Assembly: GCF_001941945.1 (NCBI RefSeq)
Contig: NZ_CP015583.1
Location: 1,539,001-1,603,000, forward strand
Origin: Roseomonas gilardii
Lineage (GTDB): Bacteria > Pseudomonadota > Alphaproteobacteria > Acetobacterales > Acetobacteraceae
DNA: 64,000 bases
Direction of reading: 5' to 3'
In this document: piece after piece, positions 1 to 8,798 of the stretch
Position numbering within the stretch: position 1 is the first letter of the stretch
Layout: each line of letters begins with the position of its first letter
Position numbers and translations under genes: made by a program
Notes under the pieces: model-generated
Seen by the model: only the letters and a program-made list of their open reading frames with translations
What the model was told of the DNA's origin: nothing
Databases searched by the model: none

Positions 1-202
1 CATCGCGCTGCGCTACGGCTATCTCGGCACCGACGCCGTGGTGGCGGCGCTGCGGGCACGGCGGCCCTCGCTGCATGTCGTCGCCACCGGCCGCAACGCC
101 CCGCCGGCGCTGGTCGAAGCGGCGGACCTCGTCACCGAGATGGGGCTGGTGAAGCACCATTTCGCGGCGGGGGTGAAGGCGCAGCAGGGGATCGAGTTCT
201 GA
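1..202 (+). CDS. cobO: Cob(I)yrinic acid a,c-diamide adenosyltransferase, C-terminal fragment
   Basis: Only the last 66 or so codons are inside the window; the 5' part lies to the left. The readable end contains the segments [31 protein letters not shown] and the terminal [10 protein letters not shown], which are typical of the CobO/BtuR family end. The enzyme adds the adenosyl group to the corrin cobalt in the aerobic cobalamin pathway and in salvage. Its TGA stop at 200-202 shares one base with the ATG of cobQ (TGATG), so the two are almost certainly one operon with coupled translation. The family call rests on the C-terminus only, but the neighbour supports it strongly. Confidence 0.85.
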   Translation, partial: IALRYGYLGTDAVVAALRARRPSLHVVATGRNAPPALVEAADLVTEMGLVKHHFAAGVKAQQGIEF

Positions 203-1677
203 TGTCCGTGGCCCTGATGTTCCAGGGCACCGGTTCCTCGGTCGGCAAGTCGCTGCTGGTGGCGGGGCTGGCGCGTCTCTTCGCGCAGCGCGGGCTGCGG
301 GTGCGGCCCTTCAAGCCGCAGAACATGTCCAACAACGCCGCCGTCACGGCCGATGGCGGGGAGATCGGCCGCGCCCAGGCCCTCCAGGCGCGGGCGGCCG
401 GCGTGGCGCCCAGCGTCCACATGAACCCCGTGCTGCTCAAGCCGCAGAGCGAGACCGGCTCCCAGGTCGTGGTGCAGGGCCACGTCCTCGCCACGGCGCG
501 GGCCCGCGAATACCAGGCGATGAAGCCCCAACTCATGCCCCATGTCCTCGACAGCTTCGCGCGGCTGCGGGCCGAGGCCGACCTCGTGCTGGTGGAGGGG
601 GCCGGCAGCGCCTCCGAGATCAACCTGCGCGCGGGCGACATCGCCAATATGGGCTTCGCCCGCGCCACCGGCACGCCGGTCGTGCTGGTGGGCGATATCG
701 ACCGGGGCGGGGTGATCGCCAGCCTCGTCGGCACCCAGGCGGTTCTGCCGCCGGAGGATGCGGCGATGATCCGCGGCTTCCTGGTGAACCGGATGCGCGG
801 CGACCCGACGCTGTTCGAGGCGGGGATGCGCGCGATCGCGGAACGCACCGGCTGGGCGCCGCTGGGGCTGGTGCCCTTCACCGACGCGGCGCGCCGCCTG
901 CCGGCTGAGGACGCACAGGATCTGTTCACCGCCCTTGGGGCCGCCCCCCGCAACCCCGGCGCCCCCCTGCGGATCGCCGTGCCGGTGCTGCCCTGCATCA
1001 GCAATTTCGACGACCTCGACCCGCTCGCCGCCGAGCCGGGGGTGGAGCTCCTGCTGCTGCGCCGGGGCACGCCCCTGCCGGGGGATTGCGGCCTCGTGGT
1101 GCTGCCCGGCTCGAAGGCCACGATCGCCGACCTCGCCGTGCTGCGCGAGGAAGGCTGGGACATCGACATCCTGGCGCACCGGCGGCGGGGCGGGCGGGTG
1201 CTGGGGCTCTGCGGCGGCTACCAGATGCTCGGGCGGCGGATCGAGGACCCGCTGGGCATCGAGGGTCCGCCCGGCGGCGTGGCGGGGCTCGGCCTGCTCG
1301 ACGTCTCGACGGTCCTGACACGGGAGAAGCGGCTCAGCCCGGCCGGCGGCGTGACGCTGGCGGAAGGCGCGCCCTTCACCGGCTACGAGATGCATATGGG
1401 CCGCACCGAGGGGCCGGACGCGGCGAACCCGCTGCTCCGCCTCGATGACGGGCGGCTGGACGGCGCTGTCTCGGCGGACGGGCTGGTTTCGGGCACCTAT
1501 GTCCACGGCCTGTTCGGCGACGACGCGCAGCGGGCGGCCTGGCTGGGGCGCCTGGGCCTCGCCGCGGCGCCGCGCCGGCACGAGGCCGGGGTCGAGGCGG
1601 CGTTGGACGCGCTGGCGGCGCATCTGGCGCGGCATGTGGACGTGGAAGCCCTGCTGCGCATCGCCGGACGGGCATGA
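202..1677 (+). CDS. cobQ: Adenosylcobyric acid synthase (glutamine-hydrolysing)
   Basis: 491 aa, the usual length for CobQ/CbiP. It amidates the b, d, e and g carboxylates of adenosylcobyrinic acid a,c-diamide, using glutamine and ATP, in the cytoplasm. The N-terminal dethiobiotin-synthetase-like ATPase domain begins with a modified P-loop, GTGSSVGKS (residues 9-17), followed by KPQNMSNN. The C-terminal half is a class I glutamine amidotransferase domain with the nucleophile in GLCGGYQM (Cys337) and the partner histidine in YVHGLFG (His435). The ATG overlaps the cobO stop by one base. This is a recognisable full-length gene with no missing catalytic residue. Confidence 0.96.
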   Translation: MSVALMFQGTGSSVGKSLLVAGLARLFAQRGLRVRPFKPQNMSNNAAVTADGGEIGRAQALQARAAGVAPSVHMNPVLLKPQSETGSQVVVQGHVLATARAREYQAMKPQLMPHVLDSFARLRAEADLVLVEGAGSASEINLRAGDIANMGFARATGTPVVLVGDIDRGGVIASLVGTQAVLPPEDAAMIRGFLVNRMRGDPTLFEAGMRAIAERTGWAPLGLVPFTDAARRLPAEDAQDLFTALGAAPRNPGAPLRIAVPVLPCISNFDDLDPLAAEPGVELLLLRRGTPLPGDCGLVVLPGSKATIADLAVLREEGWDIDILAHRRRGGRVLGLCGGYQMLGRRIEDPLGIEGPPGGVAGLGLLDVSTVLTREKRLSPAGGVTLAEGAPFTGYEMHMGRTEGPDAANPLLRLDDGRLDGAVSADGLVSGTYVHGLFGDDAQRAAWLGRLGLAAAPRRHEAGVEAALDALAAHLARHVDVEALLRIAGRA

Positions 1678-1798
1678 TCCCCGATCCCCACGGGGCGCTG
1701 GCGATCTTCTGATCGGGCTCCCGGCCGGGGCGGCGTTGACGGGCCGGGCGCGGCGCGGGAGAGGATCGTCCCAGGCAGGGCACCGAAGGGGTCGATCC

Positions 1799-2902
1799 AT
1801 GGACCGTCGCAGCTTTCTGGCTTCCGCAGCCACCATTACCCTGGCCGCCGGCACCCTGACCGCCGGCCTCCAGAGCCCCGGACAGGCCCTGGCCCAGCCA
1901 ACCCCCCAACCGGCGCCCCTGCCGCCCGGCTGGCGCCAGTTCGAGGTCGTCACTCGCGTGACGCTGCAGGACGCCCCGGGCGCGGCGCAGCTCTGGCTGC
2001 CCATGGCGCAGACGGCCGGCGGCTACCAGGCTGTCCTCGAAACCCGCTGCCAGGGCACGGGCCGGGCCCAGGTCGTGCGGGACGCGCGCTACGGCGCCGA
2101 GGTGCTGAAGATGAACTGGGAGGCCGGCTCCGACACCCCCAGGAGCGCCGAGCTGGTCCAGCGCGTGGCCACCCGGGACCGCGACGGCCACGACCCGGCC
2201 GTGCCCGTCACCCTGGCCGAGCGCCAGTTCTGGACCCAGCCCACCGAGAGCGTGCAGACGGACGGCATCGTACGCGACACCGCGCAGCGCATCACCGCCG
2301 GGCTGAGCGAGCCGCGCGCCCGGCTGCGGGCGATCTACGACTGGGTGGTGGACCACACGACCCGCGACCCGGAAACGCCGGGCTGCGGCTTCGGCGATGT
2401 CCGCGGCATGCTGGAAAGCGGCCGGCTGAGCGGCAAATGCGCCGACATCAACGGGCTCATGACGGGCCTCGCCCGCGCGGCGGGCTTCCCGGCACGCGAC
2501 GTCTACGGGGTCCGCGTCGCCGGCTCGCGCCAGTTCCGGACGCTGGGCGCCAGCGGCGACGTCTCCAAGGCGCAGCACTGCCGCTCCGAGGTCTTCCTGG
2601 AGGATGCCGGCTGGTTCCCCATCGATCCGGCGGATGTGCGCAAGGTCATCCTGGAGCACAAGCTGGCCCTGGACAGCGCCGAGATCCGCGCCCTGCGCGA
2701 GAGCATCTTCGGCTCCTGGGAGATGAACTGGGTGGGCTACAACAGCGCCACCGACATCATCCTGCCGGACGCGATGGGCAACCAGAAGCCGAACTTCGCC
2801 TTCCTGATGTACCCCTGTGCCTTCACCGCGAACGGCCAGCCGGATTGCCTGGACCCCGTGCATTTCAGCTACGCGATCGAGGCGCGAGAGATCGCCGCCT
2901 GA
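1799..2902 (+). CDS. Tat-exported transglutaminase-like domain protein
   Basis: 367 aa. The start at 1799 gives MDRRSFLASAA, a twin-arginine signal (RRSFLA) followed by a hydrophobic stretch and a likely cleavage site near GQALAQ, so the protein should be exported folded to the periplasm. The core is a transglutaminase-like cysteine-protease fold with a plausible triad: Cys214 in SGKCADIN, His260 in KAQHCRSE and Asp276 in FPIDPADV. The substrate is unknown; periplasmic relatives cleave or cross-link peptides. The reading frame stays open upstream to 1445 but only inside cobQ, so the Tat start is preferred. It sits between cobQ and the convergent cobD, 13 bp from the latter's end. No link to cobalamin synthesis can be shown. 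Confidence 0.8.
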   Translation: MDRRSFLASAATITLAAGTLTAGLQSPGQALAQPTPQPAPLPPGWRQFEVVTRVTLQDAPGAAQLWLPMAQTAGGYQAVLETRCQGTGRAQVVRDARYGAEVLKMNWEAGSDTPRSAELVQRVATRDRDGHDPAVPVTLAERQFWTQPTESVQTDGIVRDTAQRITAGLSEPRARLRAIYDWVVDHTTRDPETPGCGFGDVRGMLESGRLSGKCADINGLMTGLARAAGFPARDVYGVRVAGSRQFRTLGASGDVSKAQHCRSEVFLEDAGWFPIDPADVRKVILEHKLALDSAEIRALRESIFGSWEMNWVGYNSATDIILPDAMGNQKPNFAFLMYPCAFTANGQPDCLDPVHFSYAIEAREIAA

Positions 2903-2915
2903 CCCCGCCGCGCCC

Positions 2916-3896
2916 TCAGCCCGCCGCCATGGCGAGCGCGGCCAGCGCCAGCACCGCCGCGAACTGCACCGCGCAGGCCCGCCGGTAAAGCCGCAGCGCC
3001 CGGCGCAGATCCGCCGGCACCGCCTCCGCGCGGCCGTCGCCCATCCAGTGATCCTCCACCCGCACGCCGCCATAGACGCGCGGCCCGGCGAGGCGCAGGC
3101 CCAGCGCCCCCGCCATGGCGGCTTCCGGCCATCCGGCATTGGGGGAACGGTGGCGGCTGGCATCCCGCCGCACCGCGCGCAGCGCCCCCCGCGCGCTGGC
3201 TCCGGGGGTGAGCAGGGCGGCGAGGACGAGCCACAGTGCCGAGAGGCGGGAGGCCGGAAGGTTCACCAGGTCGTCGAAGCGGGCGGCGGCCCAGCCATAG
3301 TCGGCGTAGCGCGGCGTGCGGTGGCCGATCATGCTGTCGGCGGTGTTGGCGGCCTTGTAGCCGGCGATGCCGGGCAGGCCCGCGACCCCGCACCAGAAGG
3401 CCGGCGCCACCACGCCGTCGGAGAAGTTCTCGGCCAGGCTCTCGGTCGCGGCGCGCACCACGCCCGCCTCGTCCAGCGCGGCGGGGTCGCGGCCCACGAT
3501 TCGCGACACCGCCTCGCGCCCGCCCGCCAGCCCGCGCTCCTCCAGCGCCCGCGCCACGGCGCGCACGTGATCGTGCAGGCTGCGCTGCGCCGGCAGGCTC
3601 GCCGCCAGCAGCGCCAGCAGGGCGACCGCCGGCCAGAAGGGGAGGGACCGCAGCAGCAGGAGCTGCAGCAGCGCGGCGGGCACCACCACCGCGCTCAGGA
3701 GAAGCAACTGCGCGAGGAACCCCGCGAGGCGCCTTGCCTTATTCGTGCCGGTTTCCCGATTCAGACGGCGTTCCAGCCAGGCGATGAGCCCACCCATCCA
3801 GACCACCGGATGGCGGATCCTGCGGAACACGGCTTCGGGATAGCCAAGGACGGCTTCCAGCGCGAGCGCGCCGGCCAGGATGAACAAGCTGGGCAA
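2916..3896 (-). CDS. cobD: Adenosylcobinamide-phosphate synthase
   Basis: 326 aa integral membrane protein of the CobD/CbiB family, which attaches aminopropanol or its phosphate to adenosylcobyric acid. The N-terminus shows the family signature (LGYPEAVFRRIRHPVVWMG, where related proteins have GDP..HPV..MG). Later segments include the conserved ESLAENFSDGVVAPAFW, YKAANTADSMIGHR, YADYGWAAARFDDLVNLPA and an SPNAGWPEAAMAGALG motif. Several hydrophobic segments fit a multispanning inner-membrane enzyme. It is transcribed away from cobC with 14-23 bp between the start codons, so both promoters must overlap the neighbouring genes or be very compact. The name cobD is used here in the Pseudomonas/Rhizobium sense (equivalent to CbiB). 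Confidence 0.95.
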   Translation of the reverse strand: MPSLFILAGALALEAVLGYPEAVFRRIRHPVVWMGGLIAWLERRLNRETGTNKARRLAGFLAQLLLLSAVVVPAALLQLLLLRSLPFWPAVALLALLAASLPAQRSLHDHVRAVARALEERGLAGGREAVSRIVGRDPAALDEAGVVRAATESLAENFSDGVVAPAFWCGVAGLPGIAGYKAANTADSMIGHRTPRYADYGWAAARFDDLVNLPASRLSALWLVLAALLTPGASARGALRAVRRDASRHRSPNAGWPEAAMAGALGLRLAGPRVYGGVRVEDHWMGDGRAEAVPADLRRALRLYRRACAVQFAAVLALAALAMAAG

Positions 3897-3919
3897 GGGA
3901 CAGGTTCGAATTGCTGACG

Positions 3920-4942
3920 ATGAATGCGGCAGGGGCTAGCACGCCCCGGGACGGCGCGTCAGGCGCCGTGACCGAACATGGTGGCCGGCTGGCCGCGGCA
4001 CGGCTGCTCTTTCCCGGCGCGCCGGAGCCTTTCCTCGACCTGTCCACGGGTATCAACCCCGTGCCCTATCACCTGCCGCGCTTCCCGGCCGATGCCTTCA
4101 CCCGCCTGCCGGAGCCGGAGGCGCTGTGGGAACTCCAGATGATCGCCGCCGCCGCCTATGGCGCCGCATCGCCGGAGATGGTGGCCGCCGCGCCGGGCAC
4201 GCAGATCCTGATCAGCCTCCTGCCGCATCTCCTGCCCTGGCGCGACGTGGCGGTGCTCGGCCCGACCTATGCCGAGCACGCCCTGTCCTGGCGCGCGGCC
4301 GGGGCGCGGGTGACGGAAACGGAAGACCCCGGGGAACTGGCGCGGCACGAGGTGGCGGTGCTGTGCAACCCCAACAACCCCGATGGCCGCCGGCACGACC
4401 GGGCAGCGCTGGCGGCGCTGGCGGCCCGGGTGAGGCTGCTGGTGGTGGACGAGTCCTTCGCCGATTTCGACGGGCCGGAGCGCAACGCGGCGCCGCTCCT
4501 GCCGCGGCCGGACCTGCTGGTGCTACGCTCCTTCGGCAAGAGCTACGGGCTGGCCGGGCTGCGCCTGGGCTTCGCCCTGGCCGAGCCCGCCCTGGCCGGG
4601 CGGCTGCGCGCGATGATGGGCCCCTGGGCCGTCTCCGGCCCCGCTTTGGCGGTGGGCATCCCGGCCCTGCGCGACCGGAACTGGCTGATCGAGGCATCGC
4701 GCCGCTGCGCCGTGGACGCGCTGCGGCTGGACATGCTGCTGGCCCAGGCGGGCTTCCGCATCCTGGGCGGCACCAGCCTCTTCCGCCTGGCCTCCCACGC
4801 GGCGGCGGCGGACTGGTTTGGACGGCTGGGCCGGGCGGGCATCCTGGTGCGCGGCTTCCGCGACCTCCCCGACCGGCTGCGCTTCGGCCTGCCGGGCGAC
4901 GAGGCGGGCTGGACGCGGCTGGAGGCGGTGCTGCGCGGCTGA
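3920..4942 (+). CDS. cobC: Threonine-phosphate decarboxylase-like PLP enzyme of cobalamin synthesis
   Basis: 340 aa from the ATG at 3920. A TTG at 3911 and a GTG at 3968, just before the family-typical TEHGGRLAAARLLFPGAPEP, are alternative starts, so the N-terminus is uncertain. Fold-type I aminotransferase family: LDLSTGINPVPY near the N-terminus, VLCNPNNPDGR, VVDESFADFDGP and the PLP lysine in LRSFGKSYGLAGLRLGFA. In the cobalamin pathway this protein (CobC in Pseudomonas naming, CobD in Salmonella) makes aminopropanol phosphate from threonine phosphate, supplying the substrate of the adjacent CobD/CbiB. The divergent pairing with cobD is common in alphaproteobacteria. Confidence 0.9.
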   Translation: MNAAGASTPRDGASGAVTEHGGRLAAARLLFPGAPEPFLDLSTGINPVPYHLPRFPADAFTRLPEPEALWELQMIAAAAYGAASPEMVAAAPGTQILISLLPHLLPWRDVAVLGPTYAEHALSWRAAGARVTETEDPGELARHEVAVLCNPNNPDGRRHDRAALAALAARVRLLVVDESFADFDGPERNAAPLLPRPDLLVLRSFGKSYGLAGLRLGFALAEPALAGRLRAMMGPWAVSGPALAVGIPALRDRNWLIEASRRCAVDALRLDMLLAQAGFRILGGTSLFRLASHAAAADWFGRLGRAGILVRGFRDLPDRLRFGLPGDEAGWTRLEAVLRG

Positions 4943-4958
4943 GCCCCCGGACCGTGCC

Positions 4959-5255
4959 TTAGTAGGGGCTCGTGCGCCCGGAATAGGGCGGCACGGCCGG
5001 AGCCGGATAGCTGTGGGAGGCCGGCGGCCGGGAGGCATCGATCGCCGCCCCCAGGGCGGCACCGGCCGCGGCGCCCGCCGCCGCGGCGGAGCCCGGTGCC
5101 CCATAGTAGTAGGGATCGGGCGTCACGACCTGCACGCAACCGCCCAGCGCCGCCGCCGCCAGCAGCAGCCCGAAGACTGGCAGGCCCCGCCCTCCGGCGC
5201 GGCGGGGAACCGGGGCCTGAAGCCGGGAAGGGTGCCGCTGGGCCGGTCTGAGCAT
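4959..5255 (-). CDS. Small glycine-zipper lipoprotein
   Basis: 98 aa. After a basic N-terminus there is a hydrophobic stretch ending in a lipobox (LLAAAALGGC, Cys about residue 40), so it is a likely outer-membrane or periplasmic lipoprotein. The mature part is short and low in complexity: a PDPYYYGAP segment, an alanine/glycine-rich run with GAAAGAALGAA (glycine-zipper-like) and a Ser/Pro/Tyr-rich tail. The function is unknown. The only ATG lies well upstream of the signal sequence, so the true start could be a later non-ATG codon. It converges with cobC with a 16-bp gap. Confidence 0.6.
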   Translation of the reverse strand: MLRPAQRHPSRLQAPVPRRAGGRGLPVFGLLLAAAALGGCVQVVTPDPYYYGAPGSAAAAGAAAGAALGAAIDASRPPASHSYPAPAVPPYSGRTSPY

Positions 5256-5314
5256 CCGGTCAGGCTGGCCCTTCCGGCGGCACGAGGCAAGCGCCGCCGG
5301 GCGGGACCGTCTCC

Positions 5315-6490
5315 TCAGCCCTGGCGGGGCAGGAGCCGTTCCGCCAGCGTGGCGAAATAGGAAGCGCCCACCGGCAGGATCTCGTCGTTGAAGTCATAGA
5401 GCGGGTGATGGACGTTCGGGTCGTGTCCCGTCCGGCCGCCGCCGAGGAACAGGTAGGACCCGTCCTTCACGTTGAGCATGAAGGAGAAGTCCTCGCCGCC
5501 CATGGTCGGCTTCTCCACCTCGATCACGCGGCCCTCGCCCACCACCACGGCGGCCGCCTCGGCGGCCAGGCGCGTGCTCTCCGCCTCGTTGATCGTGGCC
5601 GGATAGGCGCGCTGGAAATCGACCTCCGCGCTGGCGCCGAAGGCCGCCGCGATGCCGCCCGCGATCTCGCGCACCTTGCGCTCCAGCAGGTCGCCGATCT
5701 CCGGCTTGAACCAGCGCGCGGTGCCCTGCATCCGCACCACCTCCGGGATCACGTTGAAGGTGTGGCCGCCGGTGATGTGCGCGATGGTCACGACGCCGGC
5801 CTCCACCGGCTCGACATTGCGCGCCACGATGGATTGCAGCGCGGAGACGATCTGCGCCGCGATCACGATCGGGTCGTTGCCGTTGTGCGGCATGGCGCCA
5901 TGCGCGCCCTTGCCGGTGACGGTGATGGTGATGTTGGCGACGGCGGCCATGATCGGGCCGACCTTCCAGGCGAACTGCCCGGCGGGCAGGCTGGGCCAGT
6001 TGTGGATGCCGAAGACCCGCTTCATCGGGAAGCGCTCGAACAGCCCCTCCTTCACCATCGCATCGCCGCCGCCGAAATTCTCCTCGGCCGGCTGGAAGAT
6101 CACATAGGCGGTGCCGGCGAAGTTGCGCGTCTCCGCCAGGTACTTCGCCGCGCCGAGCAGCATGGTGGTGTGCCCGTCATGGCCGCAGGCATGCATCGTC
6201 CCCGGCACGGTGGAGGCATAGACGAGCCCGGTCTCCTCCAGGATCGGCAGCGCGTCCATGTCGGCGCGGAAGCCGATGCCGTCGCCCGGTGCTTGCCCCC
6301 GGATCACCCCCACCACGCCGGTCTTCGCGATGCCGGTGACGACCTCATCGCAGCCGAATTCCCGCAGCTTCTCCGCGACGATGCCGGAGGTGCGGACCTC
6401 CTCGTAGGCCAGCTCCGGATGGCGGTGGAAATCCTGCCGCCACGCGGTCATCTCGTCGTGGAACTCGGCGATACGGTTCAGGACAGGCAT
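5315..6490 (-). CDS. M20-family amidohydrolase (hippurate hydrolase-like)
   Basis: 391 aa from the ATG at 6490 (MPVLNRIAEFHDEM); the frame is open further upstream but that part is not family-like. M20D metallopeptidase family, acting on N-acyl amino acids such as hippurate or an indole-3-acetyl amide type substrate. Metal-binding and catalytic motifs are present: FRADMDALPI, HACGHDGHTTMLLG, the QPAEENFGGGDAMVKEG glutamates, and GGEDFSFML near the C-terminus. No signal peptide, so cytoplasmic. The exact substrate cannot be told from sequence. It stands alone between a lipoprotein gene and an SDR gene on the same strand. Confidence 0.9.
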   Translation of the reverse strand: MPVLNRIAEFHDEMTAWRQDFHRHPELAYEEVRTSGIVAEKLREFGCDEVVTGIAKTGVVGVIRGQAPGDGIGFRADMDALPILEETGLVYASTVPGTMHACGHDGHTTMLLGAAKYLAETRNFAGTAYVIFQPAEENFGGGDAMVKEGLFERFPMKRVFGIHNWPSLPAGQFAWKVGPIMAAVANITITVTGKGAHGAMPHNGNDPIVIAAQIVSALQSIVARNVEPVEAGVVTIAHITGGHTFNVIPEVVRMQGTARWFKPEIGDLLERKVREIAGGIAAAFGASAEVDFQRAYPATINEAESTRLAAEAAAVVVGEGRVIEVEKPTMGGEDFSFMLNVKDGSYLFLGGGRTGHDPNVHHPLYDFNDEILPVGASYFATLAERLLPRQG

Positions 6491-6575
6491 GACGGCCCTC
6501 GCTCTGTGTCTTCGCCCCGAGGTTTGGAGCCGGCCCGGGGTGGAGGCAAGAGCGGCCGCCGGGCGCATCGCCACC

Positions 6576-7451
6576 TCACCCCCGCCCGAAGGTGCTCGCC
6601 AGCCCCGCCTCCAGCGGACGCGGCTCGACCCCCAGCTCCGCCCGCATCGGCCCGATGTCGAAGCCCTTGTCCTCCGTCAGCCGCCGCAGCTCGCTCGCCC
6701 GCACGGTGGGCAGGAAGGGCAGCAGCCGGGTGAGGGGGGACAGCGCCAGCAGCGGCGCCAGCGGCACGGGCAGGACCGGCGGCACCCGCACCCCGGCGGC
6801 ACGGCACACCGCCCGCAGGAAATCGGCATAGCGCAGCGCCTCCGGCCCGGCGATCACCAGCGCTCGGGGCGCCTCCCAGTCCCGCGCCAGCGCGGCGCGC
6901 AGGCTGGCGGTCACGTCGTCCTGGTGGATCGGCTGCACCAGCGCCCGCCCGCCGCCGGGCAGGGGCGCGACGGGCAGGCGCCGCATCAGCGCGGCCAGGC
7001 GCTGCACGTTGTCCTCCCCCTGGGCGCCATAGATCATCGTGGGGTGCAGGATCACGCCGTTCCACCCGCTGGCCAGCAGCGCCGCCTCGCCGGCCCGCAC
7101 GCCGTCGCCATGCGCATCCGCCCAGCGGGAGAAGCGGCGCGTGCTGCCCATCAGCACGATCCGCGCCGCCGGCGGCGCGGCGGCGAGGATCGCCGGGGCA
7201 TGCCGGGCATGGGCGCCGGACACGATGCGCGTGGCATCCGCCAGCGCGGCGCGCAGGGCCGCGGCATCCTTCAGGTCGGCGACGCGCGGCGTGCCGGGCA
7301 GGCCGGTGGCGGCCCAGCGTTCCGGGTTCCGCACCACGGGGATGACGGGGATGCCGTCAGCGGCCAGGGAGCGGCAGAGCGTGGCGCCGGAACGGCCGGA
7401 GGCGCCGATCACCGTGACGGGACCATCTCCGGGACGCAGCGTGGCACTCAC
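6576..7451 (-). CDS. Atypical NAD(P)-binding SDR/epimerase-like protein
   Basis: 291 aa. I chose the GTG at 7451 because it overlaps the stop of the upstream extensin-like gene as GTGA; a GTG at 7466 in the same frame adds five residues. The N-terminal Rossmann motif is VTVIGASGRSGATLC (GxxGxxG), followed by VVRNPERW and the strand IVLMGSTRRFSRW. The classical YxxxK catalytic pair is not evident, so this belongs with the atypical SDRs (NmrA/NDUFA9-like) that act as binding or regulatory proteins, or reduce unusual substrates. ILHPTMIYG and QPIHQDDV are typical extended-SDR features. Function unassigned. Confidence 0.75.
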   Translation of the reverse strand: MSATLRPGDGPVTVIGASGRSGATLCRSLAADGIPVIPVVRNPERWAATGLPGTPRVADLKDAAALRAALADATRIVSGAHARHAPAILAAAPPAARIVLMGSTRRFSRWADAHGDGVRAGEAALLASGWNGVILHPTMIYGAQGEDNVQRLAALMRRLPVAPLPGGGRALVQPIHQDDVTASLRAALARDWEAPRALVIAGPEALRYADFLRAVCRAAGVRVPPVLPVPLAPLLALSPLTRLLPFLPTVRASELRRLTEDKGFDIGPMRAELGVEPRPLEAGLASTFGRG

Positions 7452-8161
7452 CGGCAGGCTCGCCACGGGCCGCGGTCGAGGTGGAAGTGGTCGCGGTGCA
7501 AGGCGTTGTACTCCGGTCCCAGGACGGCGTCGAAGACACGGCAGGCGCCGTCGCGCGCCGCGTGCAGGAAGGCGCCGCGCGGCCCGGGATCGTCCCAGTC
7601 GCGGGCCAGCGACACCTCGCGCCCGTCTGCCAGTACGAAGCCCGCCACATCAAGGGCATTGGCCGTGGCGTGCTGGCTGCGACGCGTGCCGTCCCCCCGG
7701 CCGCCGCGCACGGCGCGGCAGGCATAGGTGCCGAGCTGCCGGATGCGCACGACCTCCTGCCCCAGATGCTCCCGCGCGACCGGCTGGAGGACGGCATTGA
7801 CATAGATGGCCCAGGACGCGCCCAGCGCGCAGGTCGCCATCGGCGCCGCCGGGGCGAGCGCCGGCCCGAAATCCAGCCGCAGCGCCTCCAGGATCTCGCA
7901 GCCCTCGTCGGACGGCTGGTCCGCGACGCGGCGGACGGGGATTCCGGCGGCCTCGAAGGCGGCGAAGCAGCGGTCCGGCTGCCACTTCATCTGCGCCAGC
8001 TTGAACCGGCTCATCGGGTTGGGCGCGGCGCGCAGGTCCAGGGGCGCGAAAGGGTCCCAGGCCGGGGGAAGGCGGAGGAATCCCGCCAGCGCCACCCCCA
8101 GCAGGGCGAGCGGCAACAGCAGCAGGAGGAGGGCGCGCTTCACGCGCATGGACATGGCCAC
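7448..8161 (-). CDS. Extensin-like domain protein with N-terminal membrane anchor
   Basis: 237 aa. Three in-frame ATGs (8161, 8155, 8149) precede MRVKRALLLLLLPLALLG, a signal peptide or anchor, so the protein is periplasmic or membrane-tethered. The rest matches the bacterial extensin-C-like (M15-type peptidase-related) family: paired cysteines (WQPDRCFAAF, EGCEILEAL, ATCALGASW, TYACRAVR), the SQHATANALDVAGF segment with His and Asp, and the C-terminal HRDHFHLDRG. These His/Asp residues resemble the zinc site of D-Ala-D-Ala carboxypeptidase-type enzymes, so a cell-wall role is plausible but unproven. Its stop overlaps the start of the SDR gene. Confidence 0.82.
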   Translation of the reverse strand: MAMSMRVKRALLLLLLPLALLGVALAGFLRLPPAWDPFAPLDLRAAPNPMSRFKLAQMKWQPDRCFAAFEAAGIPVRRVADQPSDEGCEILEALRLDFGPALAPAAPMATCALGASWAIYVNAVLQPVAREHLGQEVVRIRQLGTYACRAVRGGRGDGTRRSQHATANALDVAGFVLADGREVSLARDWDDPGPRGAFLHAARDGACRVFDAVLGPEYNALHRDHFHLDRGPWRACR

Positions 8162-8190
8162 GGCCCCGCGTTCCGGCAGCGGGAAAGGCG

Positions 8191-8242
8191 CCGAATTTGT
8201 GGTAACGAAATGCCGCCGGATTTGTGGTATTAAAATACCACA
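8191..8242. promoter_or_regulatory. Direct repeats and 20-bp palindrome upstream of rplM
   Basis: Two 14-bp direct repeats, CCGAATTTGTGGTA (8191-8204) and CCGGATTTGTGGTA (8216-8229), differ at one base and start 25 bp apart. The second leads into a perfect inverted repeat, TGTGGTATTAAAATACCACA (8223-8242; 9-bp arms, 2-bp spacer). It lies between the divergent extensin-like gene and rplM, 22 bp upstream of the candidate rplM -35. The shape is that of an operator for a dimeric regulator (GntR-type sites have similar TGGT...ACCA ends). The regulator and which gene it controls are unknown. Confidence 0.5.
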
Positions 8243-8263
8243 CCGGAAAAACCCTGATTTGGC

Positions 8264-8292
8264 TTGACTTACAGCGCCAGGACGGCGATATG
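8264..8292 (+). promoter_or_regulatory. Candidate sigma-70 promoter of rplM-rpsI
   Basis: A TTGACT -35 at 8264-8269 is followed after 17 bp by GATATG at 8287-8292 as a weak -10. This would start transcription about 25-30 nt upstream of the rplM ATG at 8326. The -35 is good; the -10 matches the consensus at only three of six positions. Confidence 0.4.
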
Positions 8293-8325
8293 CCGCGCCA
8301 CTCTTACTGAACCATCTGGATCGCC

Positions 8326-8796
8326 ATGCTCTCGACGCAGACCCGCTCGATCAAGCCGGCGGAGGTCAAGAAGGACTGGGTGCTGATCGACGCGGAGGGC
8401 CTCGTGCTCGGCCGTCTCGCCGCCCTGGTCGCCAATCGCCTCCGCGGCAAGCACAAGCCCACCTTCACCCCGCATGTCGATTGCGGCGATCACGTCGTGA
8501 TCGTCAACGCCGACAAGGTCCGCGTCACCGGCGCCAAGGCCGAGCAGTCCGTGTTCTACTGGCACACCGGCTACGCCGGCGGCATCAAGGGCCGCACGGT
8601 GCGTGAGCGCCTCGAGGGCCGTTTCCCCGAGCGCGTGATCGAGAAGGCCGTGGAGCGCATGATCACCCGTGGCCCCCTCGGCCGCCAGCAGATGCGCAAC
8701 CTCCACGTCTATGCCGGTGGCGAGCACCCGCACGCCGGCCAGACGCCGTCGAAGGTCGACATCGCGGCGCTGAACCGCAAGAACAAGGTGGCCTGA
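8326..8796 (+). CDS. rplM: 50S ribosomal protein L13
   Basis: 156 aa, normal length. Family landmarks are [20 protein letters not shown], the [20 protein letters not shown] segment, [28 protein letters not shown] and [15 protein letters not shown]13 is an early-assembling 23S rRNA-binding protein of the large subunit. It forms the classic two-gene operon with rpsI, which starts 2 bp after the rplM stop. The ATG at 8326 has little Shine-Dalgarno complementarity. Confidence 0.98.
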   Translation: MLSTQTRSIKPAEVKKDWVLIDAEGLVLGRLAALVANRLRGKHKPTFTPHVDCGDHVVIVNADKVRVTGAKAEQSVFYWHTGYAGGIKGRTVRERLEGRFPERVIEKAVERMITRGPLGRQQMRNLHVYAGGEHPHAGQTPSKVDIAALNRKNKVA

Positions 8797-8798
8797 CC

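Noticed and set aside
19-2004. A 661-codon minus-strand frame over cobO/cobQ
   Set aside because: Antisense shadow of clearly identified genes. High GC suppresses stop codons; no recognisable domain.
3897-3919. Cobalamin riboswitch at the cob genes
   Set aside because: The space between divergent cobD and cobC is only about 23 bp, too short for a B12 riboswitch. Any such element must be upstream of cobO outside the window.
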